NCBI GenBank assembly: GCA_949752735.1
Contig: OX457037.1
Span: 36,275,371-36,339,370 of the forward strand
Direction of reading: 5' to 3'
Length of the DNA: 64,000 nucleotides
Source: Lumbricus terrestris
Taxonomy: Eukaryota; Annelida; Clitellata; Crassiclitellata; Lumbricidae
Below, piece by piece: positions 24,001-36,000 of the stretch (its first letter is position 1; each line of letters opens with the position of its first letter). Made by a program: the position numbers and the translations under genes. Below the pieces are notes generated by a model. It saw nothing but the letters and a program-made list of their open reading frames with translations. It did no database searches and was not told the DNA's origin.

Positions 24001-27000
24001 AACACAAGCCAAAATTAGAGATTTGACAAATTGCAGATATTTCTGCAAAAACAAAATAGTGCAAATAAAAAACACTGACCAGATGTTTTTGGAATAACAA
24101 TACTGTCTGTAAGATCCTGTTCCTGATCAGAGGATAACGAAGAAGGGTTTGGATGAGAACGTCTTCTCCTTGAAGCTTCCTGCAGACCTCTCAGCTCCTA
24201 AGCGCACCAGAAAAACACGTCTTCCAAAACGATTTGCCAAAAAAGTGGATCATGCAGTCGATGCATGCAGTGGCTACCAGTACAAGATTTCAATTATGTG
24301 TATAGAGATACGCACAAAGCAAGAGAGTCGAGCTATGAGCCAAACCCGAAGCATTTTATGACTGATTGAAGGAAGAAAGACGCTGTTTCGGGAGGTCTAT
24401 AAGAAAGCGAGTGAGTTGCAGTAGTTTAGATATAGGAACAACAAATGCATGAACAATGGTGGTAAAGACTGAGTCTCCCTCAGTCTTAATCGTTGCGTTG
24501 TTCAATGTTCGTGTTCAGTTTTTACCACCATTGTTCATGGATTGTTCATAGGGCCCACGGTCAACATTTACCACCCGGTAGAGTAATGGTCAACACGCTG
24601 GCCAAGAGTGCGAGAGGTAGCAGGTTCGAGCCCCCGTTGGGCGGATATGCTTTGTAGGCTGCTATTAGCGCCGTTTTAATTGCAAAGCTGTCTGTTCAGT
24701 TAGTAGTTAAGTTTAATTAAGATTACTGTATAACTTGTAAATGTAAAGCGCAATGCGTCTTGCAGGCGCTCAATTAAAGAAAAGATTATTATAATTGATC
24801 ATTGTCTTCCTTCTTGTCATTACCGCCTTCCCAATCATTGTCCTTATCACAATGTATTGTATTATATCTGACCATTTATAAAGCGCTTCTCGCAGCAAGA
24901 GCCTTTCAGAAGCGCTCTCAGTACCATCAACCCCGAGACAATGATCGCATTACCATCAAATCTTCGTTCATCGGAACCATTATTTATTTATTTACTAATT
25001 CATTCCGGAATTTACATAGCGTCCCCTCAAAAACTACTCAGGGGCGCTTCCAACTCAAACATGCCAAAAAACAGCATAAGTTTAGTGCGGAAAGTTTCCG
25101 GCAGAATCTCTATTTTGCGGCCATAACTTCCATTTGCACATATAGACCGTCTTTAACCCTTTACAGAGGAGGAGGAGGCTTTACGCAAAACTTCCCAACA
25201 TTAAAGAAAGAAGATCATTACAAACTCTCGTTGAGACAAGACATCAAGTCATCTACCTGCCCGTCTAGAACTGCCATGTGTTCATGGCAGTGTTTCAGCT
25301 CTGCCTTCAGTGAACTTATTTCCTCTTCAAAGGGTGTTAGGACAGTTCGCAATTTCTCAGCATCTTCCTGAGCCTTGAGAAAAACAATAATATTACCGGC
25401 ACATAAGAAGTTCAACCCCAAAAATGCAGAAACAAACAGAACACACACACACACATGCATGGGCACGCATATACACACACACATACACACACTCATACAC
25501 ACACACACACACATACACACATGTGCACCAGGGACTTCAAATGAAAAAGTTGCTTCAAACAATAGCATGGTCACGGACATTAGAAGTAGTTCAGCTTCAA
25601 CAGCATTCAGCAATTGTAATAATATAATACTTAACCCTTTCCCGCCGGACCGGGTCACCCGTGACCCCATTAACAGGATAGGTATCGAAACAATTCCGGC
25701 GGGTAAGGGTTAAGGAAGTTGTGTTCTTTTATCATGCCAAAACCAAGTCGACAACACTGCTCCGCTGCATGTTGGCACCAGCTGGGTCTGTTTTCTTCTA
25801 CAGTCATAGGAACATGATGGTCAATGCATTATCGAACACTGTCCACCATTCTAACGAAACAGTCGTCTATGTAAATCTAAACTTCACCAGCGCCACAGAA
25901 AACATTTTCAGCTTATCAAAGATATATTCTGTTCATCGGTTAGATGGCCATGCATTAACACCGAAGACGATAGAAACGTCATCCCCCATAGCTCTCTATA
26001 ATTGCCTTCTCAACAAGCGCTCGTTTAACTCGTAGAACTAATACCTTCCTTGTGACTGAGTAGCGAGTGGTCTTGTCAAGACGTTTTCTCATTAAACGAA
26101 TATGGACTAGGCTCCAAGAGACTGCATCATAGCATAACTAGTAACTGCAATATGACGTAGTTTGTAGAAATGGCACATTATATACATATCTTATATGTAC
26201 ACATACATGTACACATACTACCGGCCAGTAATTGATTTGGAAATGTAAGACCTAAGATAGGTTGAAGTGTATGCTGATCTATAATTATCAGGCAAATCTA
26301 ATGAATTACCTTCTTCATACTATATTCAAGGTTTTCTTCGTCAGATTCTCGAGGGTCAACAGTTCCAACTCGTTTCTGCAACGTCTTCGTTAGTGATGTT
26401 AGAATACCTTCCCTGTCGCATACAGAATCAACAGAAATGCTGTACACTCAGTGGCGGTGCAATGGGGGCTTAGCCCCCCCCTATAAAAGGCAACCTGGGG
26501 CTAAGCCCCCTAAAAAAGGCCATCCGGCTTTTTAACAAGTAAAACTGAAATATTCCCACGATAGGCTCGCTAAAATGAAAGACATACAAGAGATTTCAAC
26601 CGCATGACTAAAAAAAGGCCAGTCAGAAATTTTGACGGGTGAAAATTGAAAAATTCCATGAGATTTTGACTGGATGACTAAAAAAGGTCGTCAGAAATTT
26701 TGGCGGATGAAAATGGACAACTTCCTCCACGAGGATTCAGCCCCCCAAAACTGAAATCCTGGTGCCCCCACTGTGCACACTGTCAGCTGAAAACTTGCAT
26801 AATCTCGTAGGGCCGATGAACTATATCCATTTTGCAGTTGTAAATTTATAGTAAGTGATATAACTGCTATTTAATTCTGTGGGTGAAAAATCATAACCAA
26901 GTTGTTTAGAAGTATTTTCAAAGTGACCAATCAAGAATGCATAATATGAATTTGTGCACGACAATGTCTGACAGTGTGGTAAAAACCCAAAAAACAAAAT

Positions 27001-30000
27001 GGCAGGAAATGCAATACAAGACGTATATTGTCGTACGTTTAAAACAATGTATAACTGGTAACTTCAGAATGTGCGTGACACTGTGTGTATGTATGTATAA
27101 ATTAAAGCACACCTAATGACTATATATTGAACTAGCTGTACCCGGCCACGCGTTGCTGTGGCTGAAAAGACTGCCCAAGCCTCCCTTCCTACGTCCCCTC
27201 CCTTCCCCTCCTCTTCCCCCTTCCCCGCCCTTTGCCCCTCCCCTCCCCTCCTCTCTCACCCTCCGTCCCTCCCTCCCTCTCTCCGTCCCTCCCTACATCC
27301 CTCTCTCCCTCCATGCATCCCTCTCTCCCGTTTCCTCCCCTCCCTCCCCTTCGCCGAATAAACGTTTTAAAAAGCGCCCGAAAATGGAGGGACGGATGCG
27401 TGAAAACTGTAGAAAGACGCGCGGAAAATGGCCGCAAATGGACGATTTTGTAAAAACCGACAGTTACACATAAATTTGCGCTATAGCAGACGGCCGGCTA
27501 CACGTTTTGAAACGCGCCCGAAGAATTGGGCGGACTAATGCGTGACAGTTCAAACTCGAAATGGCTGGACTCCATCGACGTCTATAGAATGGAATTAAAA
27601 GTTGTGTTTTTTGGGTCGTAAAGATTGCGCTTTTTCCCAAAAGGCATAAAAAAACCACTGATGTTCGAATGGAACGGTTTGCGAAAATTTTCAAAGCAAT
27701 CGGTTCAGAACTCTCCGAAATCCGAGGTAACAAACGGTAACTTTTTACATTTTTATTTATATAGATTAGTAATTGCAGAAGGTTTAAATCATGCTAAAGA
27801 TGTCTTGCTTTCATTGAAAAATTTATGTGTTTTGTATGTTCCTATCTGCTGAACAAGTTAAGAATAATGTGTATAAAATATATATAAATTGTATGTTCCT
27901 ATCTGCTGAACAAGTTAAGAATAATGTGTATAAAATATATATAAACAACATGTATAAAAATGTATATAACTGTACAGTCACACTTTAAGCCAGGGCTGCA
28001 TTGTCAGTGGACATGTATATTAAATTGTCTTTACCGATACGATACATTTAAAATGAGTTGAAGTGGTGAACAATAAACTTCTGTGAATAACAGTGTTAAA
28101 GCAGACGGCGCATTTCCAGTTGAAGTGGTGAACAATAAACTTGAATGATTGATATGCACAACCATCTGATGAAGTATGCATGCGCTTAGATACAACAACA
28201 CAACCACACAACACCTTTCAACAATTGCAGGTGTGCTGCCTCTGTCAGCCTAAGTGATAATGAAGCTGTTCAGAACAAGATGTTTCTCAGTATGCCAACA
28301 ATAGCGCTCAGATAACTGTGTTTGGAAAGACAAATGTCACCACTGGAAGACTCCCAATCAAATAGACAAATCCTACTCCTGTGAATAATGGCATTAAAGC
28401 AGACGCCACATTTCCAATCTGACCCAAAGCAATATAATTAACAACTTTCAACTTTCTCTGACTTAGGTTGCATTTTCTCAAGCACAGTCATCTGCTATGA
28501 ACACCGTTTGTGTGTCTAATTCTTGTATTCTGTACTACATATCACATGCTACACTTTATGTATGAACTCCTCTCATTATCGAGCCATTTCCGCTCGTTTA
28601 AACTCAAGAAGATTCCATATTAAATATACTGGACCAGGTATATGGAACTCGTTTCCTAGTCATGTTCAACAAGCTTCCAGTTTACAAAGAGCAAAAACAT
28701 TACTGCGCAACTACTTGGTTAATGACTGCAAAGATATTTAACCTTGTAGGCACTGATTTTATTTTATTATTATTTGTTGTGTTTGTTTTGCGTTCTTTAG
28801 TTAAGTTTACTACATTAATTGTCATCTCATGCTGTTCTTTTAGCCTATTGTTCAATTCATTATGTCAACCGTCTAGCCATCTGTTAAAATTGCATATGTA
28901 ATTAGGTGTCCCTGTTAGCGGGATATTCATCCCTTAGGGCCTTCCTTGTTACCATCCGATAATGTGAAGCATGTTATACTATGTCTATTGTGTATGTTGA
29001 TGGTTGGTTACAATAAATGAATTGAATTGAATTGAAATGTAAATTCATAATCATAAACAAATTCATCAAGCTTGGCAGATCATCCAATCAGAAATTAACT
29101 GCAGTTTGCATTCATAAGGTGATACATCACCCTAGCCAACTGCGCATAGGCCAAGTGTCGTGAAGAACACACCTGTTCAATTAACTGATTTCATGCTAAC
29201 AATGCATCCAGTAGGCCGATTCACCAATGTTAGGGAAAAAAATTATTTTTCATTTCATATTGGGCTAGACCCTAGTTTGGTGCCGTTTGGGATCAGGAAC
29301 ATTAGTGCAAAATTATAGGCAGATGCAATGAGTTTTAGTGACACCTCAGGACATGCAAAGTTTTGTAAAATGACGAAAACGGCATTTTTACTGTTAAATA
29401 ACATTTAATGTTCATTTTTATTTGAACTGGTCAAAATATTTGAGTGAAATAGTGCATAGGTCATGTCACACTACTATTCAGTGTTCACAGTAATGTAGGT
29501 AAAGATTAGAATGTGTCTTGTCAGCTCTGTACTTTTTCTTAAGTGCAGTCGTCATGAGACGTCGATCATATTCGGCTATCTGAAACACAAGCTGCCATTG
29601 AGCACAGTTGAATTCCGTTGCAATTAGACAGCATGTTCCACAGAGTCATTGATAACTTTTATGCTTGCCACCTTATGCTTGGCATCAAACTAAGCAGGGC
29701 TGGAAGGCCAAATAATTTGATCATCTGTAAGACAATGTGGATCAATTTTACCCGGTAAGTGCAGTGAACAGCTGCATAGATCTTTCAGTGACAGAATTCA
29801 ATTAATCTATAATTCCTGGAATTATTCAATTGACTTTGAAAAAAACCCTTCTGACATCTGTTTTCATCTGTGGTCTCTTCAGAACAGCAATCATCACATC
29901 TTTCTTCCCTATTCCAGACACAATCAGAAACAATGCAAGACCAATCAAATCCTCCCTCATATACCACAGATGCTGTCTCATTTTCGTCAGTGTAATGTCT

Positions 30001-33000
30001 GCCACTTGACTGTCATCCTTGCCAAATTACTCCAAAGTATAGAGGCAACAGAGGTCATTATGTGGAACGTCTGAACTGTTTGGAGCAGTTAACCAGGCCT
30101 TCACATTGGTGTTAATGGTGAGCAGACAAGGGTGGGTCGAGGAGCCTTTGGCTCTTGTGCTGTAGGTTTGAATTGTTCACGAACAAGTAAATTTTTGAAC
30201 AGCAAATTTCCTTTGCCATCCATCTGGCACAGTGATATGCTCCTGGAGGGCTGAAATGTGCTTGATCATTACACAGTGACATTTGCACCCAGTATCTAGT
30301 TCCATTTTTATGAACTTGAGGCAATCCTGACACGGTTGAATATCTCTGCTGAGTTGAGTCTGAAGGAGGCCTATAATTGTCCTCCCTCTTCTGGTCAAGC
30401 CACCAAAACTCACCACTTGTGAAATCAGATTTGCTCCAATGGCTACAGCATACAGTGTGAACATTGTATTTGCTAACTGTCAATGAAATTCCACTATTAT
30501 TTGAATCGAATAAGCTTACATATTGCTGCAATCTGTAGCCTGGAACTCTTGAAATATTGTTTGACAACTGCAGCTGAAACAAGTTCAAAGATATGATGCC
30601 GGTGTAAAGGTTTCAGATTACCCCCTCCTAAACATTACCCCCCTGCAAACTGTAAATTGCATCAATCATCGCATTTATTGCACTAAAAATATCAAAAAAT
30701 TCATCCCGCTTCTTGTTTTGGTCTGAAGATTTTCATCCGTCATCCCACTTCGTGGTTTGTTATCAATATTTTCATCTGTAACTAAAATACTATTCGCTGC
30801 TGAAGTTTACATGGAGAAAATGGCTTCGAGGCTATTATTTTTTTCGGATCAAAATATTGATAGCAAACCACGAAGTGGGATGACGGATGAAAATCTTCAG
30901 ACCAAAACAAGAAGCGGGATGATTTTTTTGATTTTTTTAGTGCAATAGATGCGATGATTGATGCAAATCTAGTTTCCGGGGGGTAATCTGAAACCGGTTT
31001 CAAGTTACCGGGGGGTAATGTTTAGGAGGGGGTAATTTGAAACCTTTACACCGGCAGTGACAGTGGACATTTGTCAAATGCCTGCTGAATGACTATAATG
31101 GCACCGGTTTGAACACCAGTGTTTAAGCTGGTTGTATCTGAACAAAGACCTGCAAGCCAGTCTGGTACATCTTTCCAGTCTTGTCATGTTTGGATCACAG
31201 TGTTTTCCATAAGTTCACCAGTTCACTAGGAGTTCAGGAATGGCCAACAATTTATTAACATTCATTCCTCATAGAACAATAATTGTTCTATGAGGAATGA
31301 ATGTTAATAAATTGACATCCTGTCAACCAGGTCCTTATCAGGGTCTGGTAGTAACTTTCTGTCATAATGAGCAATCAATGGTCTGCCTGGCACGTATTTG
31401 GCATGTATCTAGAATTTCCTAACTCTTTACCATGCTCTCCAGATAGAACTAGTTGACAGTGCATCTTAAATGCAAGTAAGTAAAGAAAATAAATAGTCTC
31501 TTACACCGTGTCTGATTGTCTGCCACTCACAGCACAAAATAATGTATTTTTATGTACGGAAATGAAGGTAAATTCACAATGACTGATTACAGAATACAGA
31601 ACTCTGTTGAGGTGTCACTAAACAGTGGAATAATCTCACGAAAATTTAAGGAGTTATTTACAACACCAAACGGCATCACTTAAGCATCTAGCCACTTAAG
31701 TTTTCAAAAATAATTTTTTTTGAAACAGTCTAGCATCCAGTCACCATACCTCATCTGACATTCGAGAAGCTTGATGTGTTAGATAATGGGATAAAAATGA
31801 ATACTGGAATCAGGTTTTGACTTAATTACAATAAATTATATAACACTTTGTGCTACAGTAAAACGATAAGAAATAATGGCGCATTATGAACAAGCGCACT
31901 GAGCAGTCGATGAACATAAATTGACAAAACTTTTGAATAACAGAATAATAAGCATGAACAAGACAAACAATATCAATTTCTTGTTAACCCTTTAATGCCG
32001 GAGGGTATAGGATTTCCCATACCATTTACTACCATCTCGGCATTAAAGGGTTAAACAACGCAAGTCATTTTAAGCTGAAAGTTAAAGCCATACGCTTCAA
32101 AGTCCTACCGATCTCGATTGACTCTGCTTCTCATTTCTTGCAACTCGTTCTCCAGTTTCTCTTTCTGACGCAGCAGCTTAGCGATTTCCTGTTCATAGTG
32201 ACCCGCTGATGACTGTTGAACCTGAATCGTAAGCTCTGTCAAACGTAAAAGATTTATATGCACATCTGAATTCAAGGGGTCAAGTAGGGGAGGGGAAGGT
32301 TCAGTGGGGGGGGATTCAGCACGTCCATGTCGTCTCCCCGGGCAACAGGACTTGGTCCTGGCTAAATCTGAACCACAGAAGAGGGAGAGACCTGATAAGT
32401 CACCTTTCATACCAACCGATCATGAAATTCACATATGGAAAGCACTACTTAGAAGTGGAGAATTTGCCTAAACTGAGCGGCTGTCATGTGGGATAGCATT
32501 GCCAAAGCCACAAGCCAAGTCTGAATTCAACATGTGAGTTGATGAATATGTAGCACTGGTAGAAATAAATCTGCCATTTCAGCAAAGGTAATGTTCAACA
32601 GCAGTGTACACACACAGTTGACAGTTTAATTAGACACCATCACCCTTTTTTAAATAGAGTCTGGAAACACTAGGTATTCTGACGTGGCCAGAAACATATG
32701 TTGATATTCAATCACCATTCATTTTGCATATAACGAGACAGTAATGTGGCCATTCAAAGTAATTAGCTACGAAATAGTCTTACGACCAGCCGCAGTGCAC
32801 ATGCCTTTACATCAAGCTGCCTAAATGTTTTAATTCCTGGCAACACTAAGATTTATGTAAATCATTCATTAGTTACCATATCTCGACATCACCATCTTAA
32901 CCCATGGTTAGTAACCACAAAGTTGGTGACTTTAGTTTCCAGTGACCAAGCATTGATGGGTCGATACTGAGCTACATCATACCATTGCAGTGCTTTGAGG

Positions 33001-36000
33001 TCCAATTCAAAATCGGAATAAAATTTAACATCTGTTTCTCCAACAGTGTTTTTCAGTCTTGTGTTATTAACTAACGTTACATATGGTTCTACTGTAGTAG
33101 TAGTATTAGAAGTTGCAATTCTAGTTGCAATCCATGAGCTCTGCTTACACCACTCGCCAATATCATCCTAAACAGGATTTTAACAAAGTGCCAATCAAAT
33201 ATTCTGTAACAATCGCTCTATTATGCCTAACACGGATGCAGAATGCCCAATAAAACCAGAGCAATGTACATAATTAAGTATGCAAATATAAGACTCACAT
33301 AACAACAACAATTGAACGCACTGCATTAAACAACCAATAAATCAGTAACAGACTCTAACATGCGGGATTCCCAAATATCATGGAACCACCCGGAATATCA
33401 AGAACTGATGGTCCTATGTTGATACCACGGCACAAATGCTGGTGCCTCATCTGGGACGCCATGGTGATTGGCGCCATGGCTCCATCAAACTTCAAGGCAA
33501 CATCCGTCTACATCCCGCGACTTAATGCCGTTGCATGCAGGATCAACTTCAAAGAGCAGGGCTCAAAAGCTTTTGAATGGGAAGATTGTTTATATGATCA
33601 TAATAAGAACAACATCAACATTCAACATCAATCTTGCAGTGAATTAATTCTTGCCCAGTCACCTGATATTAATGAGAATGATTGATGCAATTCACAATAA
33701 TAAAAACTTAAGATCTTAACATAGAAACACAATGTTCAACAACATTTAACTAGCATCATCACAAAACTCAACGACACATTTCAGTAGTAACTGTTTATTG
33801 ACAGAGCATCAACATCAAAACAAAAACAGAAAAGAAACAACGTTCAGCAGTCACTAAATATATATATATATATATATATATATAACATAACATAACATAA
33901 CATAACATAAGTTTTTATTGCTCCCAAGTAAGAAAAAAAAATAACATAATACAAGTTCAGATCAGTACTAAATTGGGCTACAAAGGAAGGACCTAAAAGG
34001 ACCGAGGTCCCGCTAGCAGGGCCACCTATGCATCAGTATATTTATAAGTGGAAATTGGTAACATAAGCAGTGGGAGTCATCAGAGTTCAAAAAGGAATAA
34101 TACAAATTAATATTATCTAGTATAAGAATATTATAGATAAACAAACAGAATATAAGGAATAGTTAAACATTTAAAGTGAGTAAGTGAGCACGCAAACGTT
34201 TTTTAAAGAGGAGGAGATTAGGCGTATCACGAATATCGATAGAAAGATTGTTCCAAACAGCTGGACCAGCTGTCTTAATTGAGAACTTGCGAGTGTTGGT
34301 GTGAGCAAATATCGGTCTATAGTTGGAGGCTGTTCTAGTACTGTAAGAATGGATAGTCGAACCGGTGTTAAAATAGTTGGCAAAGGTTTGGGGTAATAGG
34401 CCATGCCTATAGCGAAACATGAATTCACCAGTTTGAAATATTCTTATTTGATCTATTGTTAAAATACCATTGAGAAGAAAAAGTTGGGCAGTATGACACT
34501 TGTAGGGAGATTTAGTAATTAGTCTAATGGCCCTTTTTTGCAAAATAATCAAACGGGTAAGACTCGAAGAATAGTTTGAGGCCCAGACAAAGTTGCAATA
34601 TGCTAAATATGGGTAGACTAATGTGTAATATAGGTTAGTTAATATGTTGGCTGGTAACTTATATGCGATACGAGATAAAATACCTATATTTTTGGCCAGT
34701 TTGATAGATATTTCGGAAATGTGTTCCTTCCAGGTCAAATTCTGATCGACAACTACGCCAAGAAAGTTTACTTTGTTAGTTTGGGGGATGGGTACACCAT
34801 CAATAAGTAATGGGGGTGCTTGCGTGGGGGGGATTTTTCTGTGGGAATGAAAGAGAATATAGGATGTTTTACTTAGATTTAGGGAGAGTCTATTTGCTTT
34901 AAACCAGGCGGTCACTTCAACTGGTAATCACAATGAATTGGAGAAGTCCATTCGAAATCCAACAAGCGAGATAAATATATATGTCGGAATATGGAAGAGA
35001 AAGAAGGAAGATAATGCAGGAAATGAGGATGACGAGGAAAATAGATTTTCGCTAACCATGGATGATAATTATACACAAGTTACTGGCGGTCACTTCAACT
35101 GGTAATCACAATGAATTGGAGAAGTCCATTCGAAATCCAACAAGCGAGATAAATATATATGTCGGAATATGGAAGAGAAAGAAGGAAGATAATGCAGGAA
35201 ATGAGGATGACGAGGAAAATAGATTTTCGCTAACCATGGATGATGAACACCAAAGAGTTGGAGGTGGATAGGCTTAGAAAGACCAACTCACCTTTGATGA
35301 TGGATGCTGCATTGCTGCTGCTGCTGCAGAATAGAAGGAGCCTAGTAGGCTTTCAAACACCTACTTACCTTTAATTATATACCAAAGAGTAGGACAAGGA
35401 GGTAAGTAGGTTTTAAAAAGACCTCCTTACCTTTGATGATGAATGTCGCAGATTAGAAGGAGCTTAGCAGGCTTTCAAACACCTACTTACCTTTACTTAG
35501 ATGCCAAAGAATAGGAAAAGGAGGTAAGTAAGCTTTAAAAAGACCTACTTACCTTTGATGATGGATACTGCAGAGTAGAAGAAGCTGAGTAGGCTTTAAA
35601 AATACCTACATAACTTTAGTAATCAATGAGGCAGAGCAGGAGAAGAAGGCAAGAAGGCCTTAAAAAGATTTGCTTACCTTTGACAATAAAACGAATGTGG
35701 CAGAGTACGAGGAGGTGAGTAGGCATTCATAGGCCGACTTACCTTTGATGATGCTTTGAAGAGAAGCCAGCTCCTCTCGATACTTCCTCTGAGTCTTTTC
35801 CATCTCGTCCCCTCGGTTCACTTCCGATATTACGACCGTTGTCTTCATTTCATTCATTTCGGTGTCAAGTTTCTGCAACTGATTATTCTGGGCGGTTAAC
35901 TGTCTTTCCAGGTCTGAACAGCGATTCTGGGCGCAAGTCAGATTGTCCCGAGCCTGACGCAAGTCATCTGAATCAAAATAAACTAATATTTTACACGACC

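Larger units (their letters stand above)
29231..31722. mobile_element. Candidate DNA transposon with diverged long TIRs
   Basis: Both ends carry, in inverted orientation, AAAAAAATTATTTTT, a GGCTAGA word, TGCCGTTTGG and TTTAGTGACACCTCA in the same order. The interior contains a palindromic MITE and unrecognised minus-strand frames. Ends approximate and no target duplication was confirmed. Confidence 0.4.

Noticed and set aside
24578..24632. Possible tRNA gene
   Set aside because: A and B boxes are present but the acceptor stem does not close and a SINE body follows.
26310..26396. Shorter exon 5 using the acceptor TTGCAG at 26377-26382
   Set aside because: Joined to exon 4 in phase 2 it reads into a stop before the donor; the acceptor at 26413 keeps the Rabaptin frame.
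32236..32410. Upstream extension of exon 4 as coding (Pro/Ser-rich)
   Set aside because: The TTGACAG acceptor at 32236 fits phase with exon 3, and the extension has no Rabaptin similarity.
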